Source: DATDYB01 sp036517115
GTDB taxonomy: Bacteria > Patescibacteriota > Minisyncoccia > Phycocordibacterales > PALSA-1337
Direction of reading: 5' to 3'
DNA length: 25,099 nt
NCBI GenBank assembly: GCA_036517115.1
Contig: DATDYB010000004.1
Span: 1-25,099, forward strand
The position numbers and the translations under genes were made by a program. Below, one piece after another: positions 7,362 through 13,223 of this stretch; within the stretch, counting starts at the first letter, position 1, and each line of letters opens with the position of its first letter. The notes beneath the pieces were generated by a model. It was not told the DNA's origin, did no database searches, and saw only the letters and a list, made by a program, of their open reading frames with translations.

Positions 7362-7937
7362 ATGCGACCACATGTTTCTTCAAAAAAAAGGACGCGGCTT
7401 AAAAACGGAGAAATTAAAAAAATAATTCTTCGAACAGTCCTTTCTGCTGGTATTGTCGGCCTTGCCATGACATCACCCCTTATCGCTAAAAAAATTTTAG
7501 CGATATATGGTAAGCACAAGAGAAAGTATCATCCCAAGTATTACGCTTCTGCCACCATAGCGGATATGTGCAAAAAGGGTCTTATTGAAATGAAGAATGA
7601 GCACCTGCTTCTTACTTCACGGGGCGAAGCCGTTCTTGATAAATATCGTCTTGAGGAAAATTCACTGCAAAAGAGGAATAAGAAATGGGATGGCAAATGG
7701 CGCGTTGTAGTGTTCGATATTAAAGAGCGGTTTCGCAATATCAGAAATAAGGTAAGATCAGAACTACAATCTTTTGGTTTTAGAAAACTACAACATAGTG
7801 TTTGGATCACTCCTTATGATTGCGATGATCTTATTGCGCTCTTAAAGATAGATATGCGGATAGCCGAAGACGTGGAGTATATGCTCGTCGAGACACTAGA
7901 GAGTGAGGAACGGTTCAAAATAATGTTCAATCTGTAA
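7362..7937 (+). CDS. PaaX-like regulator with Cas2-fold domain
   Basis: The 191-aa protein has an N-terminal winged-helix-like part (about residues 15-95) ending in GLIEMKNEHLLLTSRGEAVL. A ferredoxin-like domain follows: WDGKWRVVVFDIKERFRNIR, then LQSFGFRKLQHSVWITPYD. That second block is what PaaX regulators share with the CRISPR endonuclease Cas2, including an Asp in FDI (D119). No CRISPR array or cas gene is nearby, so a transcription regulator is more likely than an adaptation nuclease. It sits between lemA and htpX, which are often neighbours. A 40-bp palindrome abuts its start and a half-site copy follows its stop, suggesting autoregulation or insertion as a unit. Annotation software may call it Cas2. 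No SD is present. Confidence 0.72.
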   Translation: MRPHVSSKKRTRLKNGEIKKIILRTVLSAGIVGLAMTSPLIAKKILAIYGKHKRKYHPKYYASATIADMCKKGLIEMKNEHLLLTSRGEAVLDKYRLEENSLQKRNKKWDGKWRVVVFDIKERFRNIRNKVRSELQSFGFRKLQHSVWITPYDCDDLIALLKIDMRIAEDVEYMLVETLESEERFKIMFNL

Positions 7938-8073
7938 AAAATAGCTTTACATAATATATGCGGCCGTCGTTACTTATGGAAAGTACAACATATATTACTT
8001 CGAGAAAGGATATACACTTTTTTACAAGTGGATGACTCAAGAGTAAATTCATTTTGAAATTAGTAAAATACCC

Positions 8074-8079
8074 TATACT
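8074..8079 (+). promoter_or_regulatory. htpX -10 box, leaderless type
   Basis: TATACT lies 8 nt before ATG 8088, and TTGAAA at 8054-8059 is a poor-spacing -35 (14 bp). Transcription would begin about two bases before the start codon. Confidence 0.5.
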
Positions 8080-8087
8080 ATATTCTC

Positions 8088-8975
8088 ATGGCTACTATGT
8101 ACAGTCATAAAGATGCAAATGTCAGGAAGACATGGGTTCTCATGGGCGTCTTTTTTGTTGTTGTGATAGCGATCGGATGGGCATTCAGCTATATCTATGA
8201 AAGCCCCGGGATTCTCTACATCGCAATTATTGTGAGTCTCATTATGAATGTTGGCAGTTATTGGTTTTCTGACAAAATCGTTCTTCGCATGTATCGAGCG
8301 ATTCCTGTAACAAACGAAAGTCATCCCGATCTCTATAACATCGTCGAGAACCTTTCAATCACTGCCGGTCTGCCAATGCCTCGTCTCTACGTTATTCCTG
8401 ATTCTGCTCCTAATGCGTTTGCGACTGGCCGTAACAAAGAGCATTCCGCCGTCGCGGTCACCGAAGGGCTTCTTCATATATTGGACAGAACTGAACTTGA
8501 GGGGGTGATTGCTCATGAGCTTTCTCATATTGGCAATCGAGACATATTACTTTCCACGGTTGTGGTGGTTTTAGTTGGCTTTATTGCATTGCTTTCTGAT
8601 TTTTTCATGAGGGCATCATTCTGGGGGCATCACGGTCGAGATGATAGGGGTAGGGCAGGAGCTATTCTTATGATTATTGGGTTTGTACTTGCGCTTCTTG
8701 CGCCAATCGCCGCGACGTTAATTCAGCTGGCCATTTCAAGAAAACGCGAGTTTCTTGCCGATGCTTCCGGCGCTTTGCTCACTCGCTATCCTGAAGGGCT
8801 TGCGCGGGCGCTTGAGAAAATCAGCTCCTACGGCCGCCCCCTTATGCGCGCCAACAATGCCACAGCACATCTTTTTATTTCAAATCCTTTTGGTCAAGCG
8901 GCGGGCAAACTCTCTAAACTTTTTATGACTCACCCGCCAGTTGAGGAGAGGGTACGGGCGTTGCGTGGTAGTTAG
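8088..8975 (+). CDS. htpX: HtpX-type membrane zinc metalloprotease (M48)
   Basis: This 295-aa membrane protease degrades misfolded membrane proteins at the cytoplasmic face. Two N-terminal transmembrane segments (about 14-33 and 42-60) precede the peptidase domain. The zinc site is HELSH at residues 143-147 (His143, Glu144, His147), with the third ligand in KREFLADASGA (Glu221). Two more hydrophobic segments (about 155-172 and 190-216) lie between the two motifs, as in the family. The C-terminal MTHPPVEERVRAL is also typical. Length matches E. coli HtpX (293 aa). A TATACT box 8 nt upstream supports ATG 8088 and a leaderless message. A palindromic element begins 19 bp after the stop. Confidence 0.95.
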   Translation: MATMYSHKDANVRKTWVLMGVFFVVVIAIGWAFSYIYESPGILYIAIIVSLIMNVGSYWFSDKIVLRMYRAIPVTNESHPDLYNIVENLSITAGLPMPRLYVIPDSAPNAFATGRNKEHSAVAVTEGLLHILDRTELEGVIAHELSHIGNRDILLSTVVVVLVGFIALLSDFFMRASFWGHHGRDDRGRAGAILMIIGFVLALLAPIAATLIQLAISRKREFLADASGALLTRYPEGLARALEKISSYGRPLMRANNATAHLFISNPFGQAAGKLSKLFMTHPPVEERVRALRGS

Positions 8976-8993
8976 AACCCCTCTCAAAAATAA

Positions 8994-9114
8994 TGACTGA
9001 AATCAATACTCAAATTTCGAGGAAAAAATCGAGGATGAGAAGCGAATCGTAGCAGTGCTACAATGAGCTTCGAAACTCGATGTTTTTACCGAAATTTGAG
9101 TGTTGAGACAGTCA
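8994..9114. repeat. Large palindromic element B2 after htpX
   Basis: The 121-bp segment folds on itself almost end to end. Outer arms 8994-9033 and 9076-9114 share TGACTG, TCAA(T/C)ACTCAAATTTCG and ATCGAG in register, and the tip is GTAGCA-g-TGCTAC. The order of blocks CAAATTTC, AATCG, TAGC/GCTA, CGAT, GAAATTTG is the same as in element B1 at 6365-6546. No U-tract follows, so a classical terminator role is not supported. Confidence 0.78.
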
Positions 9115-9159
9115 AACGGGATCTATGCAAATATTGGTTATTTTTGAGATCGGTTCTTA

Positions 9160-9187
9160 TTGCCTTGGGGAAATAAATCTCTATACT
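9160..9187 (+). promoter_or_regulatory. tRNA-Ser promoter
   Basis: TTGCCT (9160-9165), a 16-bp spacer and TATACT (9182-9187) lie upstream of the tRNA. The box ends 24 nt before the mature 5' end, leaving a short leader for RNase P to remove. Confidence 0.6.
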
Positions 9188-9210
9188 GTAGGTTCTGTAT
9201 TGGAAGAAAT

Positions 9211-9295
9211 GGAAGGTTCGCATAGTGGTCTAGTGCGCACGCTTGGAAAGCGTGTGTGGGGAAACCCACCAGGAGTTCAAATCTCCTACTCTCCG
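9211..9295 (+). tRNA. tRNA-Ser(GGA)
   Basis: The 85-nt gene has a three-pair D stem (GCA/TGC), an anticodon arm CACGC-TTGGAAA-GCGTG with anticodon GGA, a long class II variable arm (TGGG-GAAA-CCCA), a T arm AGGAG-TTCAAAT-CTCCT and discriminator G73, all as expected for serine. CCA is not encoded. The acceptor stem GGAAGGT/ACTCTCC has an A4-C69 mismatch and a G5-U68 wobble; a perfect stem would need GGAGAGT. Confidence 0.9.
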
Positions 9296-9301
9296 CTTTC
9301 G

Positions 9302-9360
9302 TCACGACGTAGCTTTAGCGAAGTCGGACTTCATAAATCTACTTCGCGACTTCGGCGTGA
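9302..9360. repeat. Inverted-repeat segment between tRNA-Ser and the Nudix gene
   Basis: TCACG (9302) pairs with CGTGA (9356), and CGAAGTC (9319-9325) pairs with GACTTCG (9348-9354). The inner part repeats GACTTC followed by ATAAATC twice in tandem. It lies just before the TATAAT box at 9370-9375. Its role is unknown; it may terminate tRNA transcription imperfectly or be another dispersed repeat. Confidence 0.45.
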
Positions 9361-9369
9361 TAAATCCGC

Positions 9370-9375
9370 TATAAT
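9370..9375 (+). promoter_or_regulatory. -10 box for the Nudix gene
   Basis: TATAAT with a predicted start near 9382 gives a leader of about 38 nt to ATG 9420. No good -35 is seen. Confidence 0.45.
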
Positions 9376-9419
9376 ACAATGACATCAATACGGTTATATC
9401 TATTTATTAAAATGCAAAG

Positions 9420-9887
9420 ATGGTTTTTATGTTAAACAAAACAACCAAGCAGAAAGTAGTTGTCTATGTCATCAAGAACGATAAACTCTTGGTCTTTCGA
9501 CACCGCGATTTCTCATACGAAGAAGTAGGTATCCAAGTTCCAGCCGGTTCAATAAAAGAGGGTGAGAAACCGGAAGTGGCTGCTTTGCGCGAACTCAAGG
9601 AAGAAACAGGATATGACTGTTTTCAGATCGTCGATCCTCATCCGTTGGGTATAGAAAAATATGATATGACACCGTATCGCTCAGAGATTCAGGAACGCCA
9701 CTTTTTCCTAGCAGTACCTACAGCGGATTTACCGGATCGCTGGGACAGTCAAGAAACTCATGATGGCGAACAAGAACCAACTTGCTTTGAATGTTTTTGG
9801 ATACCGGTAACCGCTGGACACATTCTCCAAGCAGGACAAGGCGCGCTTCTACATCTAATTCCTGAAGTTACTTTCAACGTTGACTAA
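9420..9887 (+). CDS. Nudix hydrolase
   Basis: The 155-aa protein contains a complete Nudix box, GX5EX7REUXEEXGU: a Gly-Ser-Ile-Lys-Glu-Gly-Glu start followed by ALRELKEETGY, which binds divalent metal and hydrolyses nucleoside diphosphates linked to another moiety. The preceding strand EEVGIQVPAGS is typical of the fold. The substrate cannot be told; a C-terminal HDGEQEPTCFECFW stretch with two cysteines is unusual. ATG 9420 and ATG 9429 are both possible starts and neither has an SD. The last 33 bp overlap the 3' end of the convergent glycosyltransferase gene. Confidence 0.85.
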   Translation: MVFMLNKTTKQKVVVYVIKNDKLLVFRHRDFSYEEVGIQVPAGSIKEGEKPEVAALRELKEETGYDCFQIVDPHPLGIEKYDMTPYRSEIQERHFFLAVPTADLPDRWDSQETHDGEQEPTCFECFWIPVTAGHILQAGQGALLHLIPEVTFNVD

Positions 9888-11279
9888 CCAAAGATACTTA
9901 CCTGTGTACATTGGTGTCACCATCCTTTTTTGGATTTCAGTCGGAACGGATCGTGGATCGGTAATGATAAAGAATGGCTCGTCAGGTACTCCGCTTGATG
10001 GCACCTCAAGCGATCTGCCGCCGTTATAATAACGAAGTGTTTCCCAGTAGAGGTGGTTATGAACGTAGATTTTTTCCGTACTGATATTTTGGTCGAGAAG
10101 AAGCCCAATCTTTTTTTCTTCTTCTGTAAAAGCTCTGAAGTAGTCAGTATCGGCCACGTTCCAGCCAAAATTAATCCCGCTTGCCAGGCCGACGAGTGTG
10201 AGTATCGCGAAAAATCCAACAAGAATTTTTTGCTCGAATTCAACAAGTGAGCGATGGTATACGTTGAATGAGAGTCCAATGGCAAGCGCCCATAGGGGAT
10301 AGAGCGGCATGAGGTAGTAAAAAAGTTTAGTGCGTGACATCGAAAAAAGGCAGAAAATAAAGATGGCGGAGAGTGAGAGTGCTAAGGGGAGGCGTAATGC
10401 TTCTTTGTTTTTTTTGAAATTTAAGATGAGCCACGCCAGCGTGCCACAGAAAACCAGTACCCAAGGCTCTGTAAGTTTAAAAAGATTTCTAACATAGTCG
10501 AGGATGGTGATGTTGCCGCCCAGCATATTGCTGTTGAAACGACTCATGATGTGTTTGCCAAAATATTCCTGCCAAAAGATCGGTCCAAAATGTGAAAACG
10601 AGGCATAGTGCCACGGCACGACGACAAGAAAAAAGCCCACTGCACCAAGCCACAACCACTTTTGTTTCAACCACGACCAATCTCGTTCAAACATGCTGAT
10701 GATACATATGATAGGGATAGCGAGAAACCCTATCACGCTCTTCATGAGTATACCGAAACCTATGGCGACACCGATTCCTACAAGCCATCGAGCATTGTCT
10801 TTTCTTCGCAAGAAGCAATATATGGTCGCAACAATACACAGCGTTACAGGGACATCAAGTCGCATCTGTCGAGCGGCATCAATGAAGCTGCTGTTGGTGG
10901 TAAGGATGGCCCCGGCGAAAAAAGCGGCAATGGGGTTTTTGGTGAGACGAAGCGTCGTGTGATAGAGCAGTATCACAAGAAGAAGTCCTGCGACCGCCGA
11001 GGGTAGTCGTTCAGCGAATTCGTTCATGCCGAAAAGCTTGACGCTCGCTCCAGCTAGCCAGAAATATAGAGGAGGTTTGTCGAACCATGGTTCACCGAGG
11101 TATGAAAAGGTGATGTAATTCTCCGAAAGAATGCTTTCGCGGAGGACGGTCGCGTAGGTCGCTTCGTCGTAGTCTATAAACGCATCTTTTCCTAGATTGA
11201 AAAATAAAAGAAAGGCACTTAATAAGAAAAGTACGATACATAGTCCTCTGTTTAGTTTGGGTGAATATTCTCCGAGCAT
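9855..11279 (-). CDS. GT-C family glycosyltransferase (ArnT/PMT-like, dolichyl- or polyprenyl-phosphate-sugar type)
   Basis: The 474-aa polytopic membrane protein has about 10 hydrophobic segments. The first periplasmic loop carries the acidic motif FIDYDEATYATVLRES (Asp38-Glu39) and then WFDKPPLYFWL, the signature of ArnT/PMT-type transferases (GT39/GT83) that take a sugar from a lipid phosphate donor. A soluble C-terminal region of about 90 residues ends LWLVNVES. It probably modifies lipids, glycans or proteins on the outer face of the membrane; the acceptor is unknown. On the minus strand, TATTAT (11292-11287) lies 7 nt before ATG 11279 with TTGTGT 15 bp upstream, so a leaderless transcript is likely. 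The 3' end overlaps the Nudix gene tail to tail by 33 bp. Confidence 0.87.
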   Translation of the reverse strand: MLGEYSPKLNRGLCIVLFLLSAFLLFFNLGKDAFIDYDEATYATVLRESILSENYITFSYLGEPWFDKPPLYFWLAGASVKLFGMNEFAERLPSAVAGLLLVILLYHTTLRLTKNPIAAFFAGAILTTNSSFIDAARQMRLDVPVTLCIVATIYCFLRRKDNARWLVGIGVAIGFGILMKSVIGFLAIPIICIISMFERDWSWLKQKWLWLGAVGFFLVVVPWHYASFSHFGPIFWQEYFGKHIMSRFNSNMLGGNITILDYVRNLFKLTEPWVLVFCGTLAWLILNFKKNKEALRLPLALSLSAIFIFCLFSMSRTKLFYYLMPLYPLWALAIGLSFNVYHRSLVEFEQKILVGFFAILTLVGLASGINFGWNVADTDYFRAFTEEEKKIGLLLDQNISTEKIYVHNHLYWETLRYYNGGRSLEVPSSGVPDEPFFIITDPRSVPTEIQKRMVTPMYTGKYLWLVNVESNFRN

Positions 11280-11330
11280 GGCGTTAATAATACATCATCA
11301 TGGCGGAACACAAGTCGGACGTATGTTGAG

Positions 11331-11357
11331 TTGACTTTGAAAAAACGTGAGTATACT
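11331..11357 (+). promoter_or_regulatory. Promoter of the 63-aa zinc-ribbon gene
   Basis: TTGACT (11331-11336), a 15-bp spacer and TATACT (11352-11357) precede ATG 11368 by 10 nt. The expected leader is only about four bases. Confidence 0.6.
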
Positions 11358-11367
11358 ATGCCGCTAG

Positions 11368-11559
11368 ATGAACATTAGAAATTGTTTTTACTGTGGGGCA
11401 GGAATCCGAGAATGTATGGGATTTGTTCTTGCTCGTGATGTTTTACAGAAGCAGGAAGGCGGTATCGCAAGAGAGCTATGCGCTAAATGTGGATTCGTGG
11501 CCATCGAGTTTCCGGAGAGGTTCTTGCTAGCGCTTAAATCCTTCGATAAACCTTCTTGA
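11368..11559 (+). CDS. Small zinc-ribbon-like protein (63 aa)
   Basis: The protein has two CxxC knuckles, CFYCG at residues 6-10 and CAKCG at about 38-42, a spacing that fits a single four-cysteine zinc site. The rest is unremarkable, and I recognise no family. It has its own promoter and a terminator whose stem includes the last codons; the TGA stop lies in the hairpin loop. It is therefore a monocistronic unit between the divergent glycosyltransferase and pyrE. Confidence 0.72.
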   Translation: MNIRNCFYCGAGIRECMGFVLARDVLQKQEGGIARELCAKCGFVAIEFPERFLLALKSFDKPS

Positions 11560-11575
11560 GCGAAGGTTTTTTCTT
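11548..11575 (+). terminator. Terminator overlapping the end of the zinc-ribbon gene
   Basis: AAACCTTC and GAAGGTTT form an 8-bp stem around TTGAGC, followed by TTTCTTTG. The stop codon TGA (11557-11559) is inside the loop. Confidence 0.85.
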
Positions 11576-11632
11576 TGCTTAATATCTCTAAACCGGTACT
11601 ATATGGACTAGACGTTCACGAAAAGGAAAAAT

Positions 11633-12253
11633 ATGCATCGAAATGCAGAAGAATGGTTTCAGCTGTACATTAGCCGCGGATCCTTCTTACAAAGCGGCGT
11701 GGAGGAAAAGGACGATCATTTCATTCTACGGAGCGGAGTTCACTCCCGAGGATATTTCAACTCAACATTTATCACGGAAGATCCCGTCTTATGTAAAGAA
11801 GCCTGTGCCGACCTCTTGGAATCTTTAGCGGGAGGAGGTGTAACGCCCGATAGGATTATAGGCTCTGCGTATGGGGCCATCTATCTGGCTGGAGAAATGG
11901 CGCGCCTTCTTGGTCTTGGTGTGAAGCGAGGATTTACAGAAAAAATTGACGGCCATCTTAAACTCCGGCGTTTTGCAGTGAGGTCAGGGGAAGTTATCAG
12001 GGTGGTTGAGGATGCGATAACTCTAGGGGGCAGCGTGGCGGAAACGATTGGAGAGATTCTCGCCAAAGGTGGCGTTGTTTTGCCCGAAATCTGCGTCATC
12101 GTGAATCGCTCTGGAAGTGATACACTTGTTGCTGCGGGTAATGAGTATAAAATCATTTCGCTTATCCGGCACGAACTCCCCGTCTGGTCAGAAGCAACTT
12201 GTCGAGACTGTATCAACGGTTCAAAGGCGATTCATCCCAAGGTGGTTGCCTAA
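11633..12253 (+). CDS. pyrE: Orotate phosphoribosyltransferase (PyrE-like)
   Basis: OPRTase joins orotate to PRPP in pyrimidine synthesis. The 206-aa protein has the N-terminal substrate region FILRSGVHSRGYFNST, the IIGSAYGAIYLAGEMA strand-loop, and the PRPP-binding motif VIRVVEDAITLGGSVAE with adjacent acidic residues. The C-terminal tail with two cysteines (ATCRDCINGSKAIHPK) resembles the CPLCxxG tail of some OPRTases. No other pyrimidine gene is near, so a salvage-type relative acting on another base cannot be excluded. AAGGA 7 nt upstream supports ATG 11633, and TACTAT (11597-11602) is a possible -10. A terminator follows the gene. Confidence 0.82.
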   Translation: MHRNAEEWFQLYISRGSFLQSGVEEKDDHFILRSGVHSRGYFNSTFITEDPVLCKEACADLLESLAGGGVTPDRIIGSAYGAIYLAGEMARLLGLGVKRGFTEKIDGHLKLRRFAVRSGEVIRVVEDAITLGGSVAETIGEILAKGGVVLPEICVIVNRSGSDTLVAAGNEYKIISLIRHELPVWSEATCRDCINGSKAIHPKVVA

Positions 12254-12257
12254 ACTC

Positions 12258-12286
12258 ATCCTATCCGAAAGGCTGGGATTTTTTAA
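12258..12286 (+). terminator. Terminator of pyrE
   Basis: ATCCTATCC and GGCTGGGAT pair around a GAAA loop with one mismatch, followed by TTTTT. It starts 5 bp after the pyrE stop. Confidence 0.75.
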
Positions 12287-12305
12287 TGCTTGGGTGTGAG
12301 TTTGC

Positions 12306-12311
12306 TATACT
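12306..12311 (+). promoter_or_regulatory. -10 box of the DUF192 gene, leaderless type
   Basis: TATACT preceded by TGC (extended -10) lies 6 nt before ATG 12318. The same TGC-TATACT-N6-ATG layout is used by secG. Confidence 0.6.
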
Positions 12312-12317
12312 ACGAGT

Positions 12318-12863
12318 ATGAATATCGCAGGAATACTCGCTGTTGTCGCCCTTATTTCTCTTTTTGCCGGAAATATCTTCTCAACAACGTCGAGTGTGGA
12401 AACTACTCATAACGTCGAGGTGTCAGCACAACAAGGCAGTGTCGCGACAACAAGCCTAAGGGTTCTTCGGAGAGGAGATATTGTCCTTAATCTTCTAGTC
12501 GCCGATACGGATGCAACCTTAGAGCGGGGGCTTAGCGGTCGCAGCGCCCTTCCCCCCGATCAGGCAATGCTTTTTGTCTTTCCGGAACCTCAGATTTATA
12601 GTTTTTGGATGAAGGATATGAAATTTCCGATTGACATTGCTTGGCTCGACCCCGTTAGAAACAACGATCCTAAAGAACGATCTGTTTCTAACGGGGCAGG
12701 CCAACTTCTTAAGGTTGTTTATATTAAACATAACGCATTGCCTGCATCCTACCCTGAATTTTTTGTGCCTCCGCACAAGGCGCTGTATGTACTTGAGACG
12801 AACGCACATTTTTTTGAAAAAAATAATATTTCGGTCGGTGACACGTTCTCTTTCTCCCCTTGA
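12318..12863 (+). CDS. DUF192 family exported or membrane-anchored protein
   Basis: The 181-aa protein has an N-terminal hydrophobic segment (residues 3-20) and then a DUF192 domain: TLERGLSGRSALPPDQAMLF, then SFWMKDMKFPIDIAWLD, then VVYIKHNALPASYPEFF. DUF192 proteins are small extracytoplasmic beta proteins of unknown function. Between the second and third blocks, where relatives have a tight turn, this copy has about 18 extra residues. The DNA of that insert (12650-12696) is a near-perfect palindrome, encoding residues 112-127. The rest of the domain is intact, so the gene is likely functional. ATG 12318 follows an extended -10 by 6 nt. It could be part of a periplasmic stress or envelope function, but nothing here shows that. 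Confidence 0.88.
   Translation: MNIAGILAVVALISLFAGNIFSTTSSVETTHNVEVSAQQGSVATTSLRVLRRGDIVLNLLVADTDATLERGLSGRSALPPDQAMLFVFPEPQIYSFWMKDMKFPIDIAWLDPVRNNDPKERSVSNGAGQLLKVVYIKHNALPASYPEFFVPPHKALYVLETNAHFFEKNNISVGDTFSFSP
12650..12696. repeat. In-frame palindromic insertion within the DUF192 gene
   Basis: CCCCGTTAGAAACA (12650-12663) and TGTTTCTAACGGGG (12683-12696) are perfect 14-bp inverted repeats. The 19-nt loop contains a second GATC/GATC stem. The 47 bp are in frame and coded through, giving residues about 112-127 in a surface turn of the DUF192 domain. Confidence 0.85.
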
Positions 12864-13063
12864 ATCATCTTGAGCCTGTGGAAAACTCCTAAAAATTAAA
12901 TTTTGTGCAGACTGATGATTGCTATGTCAGGATTTAGGATCTCCTCTCTCTAAAATCATTCCAGAAAAAGGTTACCATACTGTGCTTTTTCACGCGTACA
13001 TCTGAGACAGTGTTTACATCATTTTATTTTTGTATTGTGCCCGTTAAAAAAGCTTGCGCGGCG

Positions 13064-13223
13064 TTCTTTTTGAAAATTAATGGGGTACAATGAATACAAA
13101 CGTAACTTTAATCAGTGTGAAGAAGAAAGCGCCAGAGAACCATGTGTAGGTTCAATGGTCCGCTATCCTCGTCTCTGATTATGTTGCGAGTCGCATTTAT
13201 AAATAATTTATTAACGCAATTGT
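13064..13223 (+). promoter_or_regulatory. nrdA upstream region: promoter candidate and structured leader
   Basis: The 360-bp gap 12864-13223 holds no gene that I can support. TACAAT at 13086-13091 with a weak TTCTTT 16 bp upstream would give a leader of about 125 nt. That leader can fold: CAGAG (13133-13137) with CTCTG (13173-13177), enclosing ACCAT (13139-13143) with ATGGT (13155-13159). I see no NrdR box or cobalamin riboswitch. An AT-rich stretch just before ATG 13224 could hold a second start site. Confidence 0.35.

Noticed and set aside
7362..7937. CRISPR-Cas system around the Cas2-fold gene
   Set aside because: No direct-repeat array, Cas1 or other cas gene is present; the winged-helix N-terminus and palindromic operator fit a PaaX-type regulator.
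9125..9382. 85-codon plus-strand frame
   Set aside because: It runs through tRNA-Ser(GGA) and its promoter.
9379..9435. 18-codon frame starting just after TATAAT
   Set aside because: The ATG is only 3 nt past the -10 box, upstream of the likely transcript start, and the peptide has no notable features.
12864..13223. Cobalamin riboswitch or NrdR box upstream of nrdA
   Set aside because: Neither consensus is recognisable, and the enzyme is class I with an adjacent NrdB, so cobalamin control is not expected.
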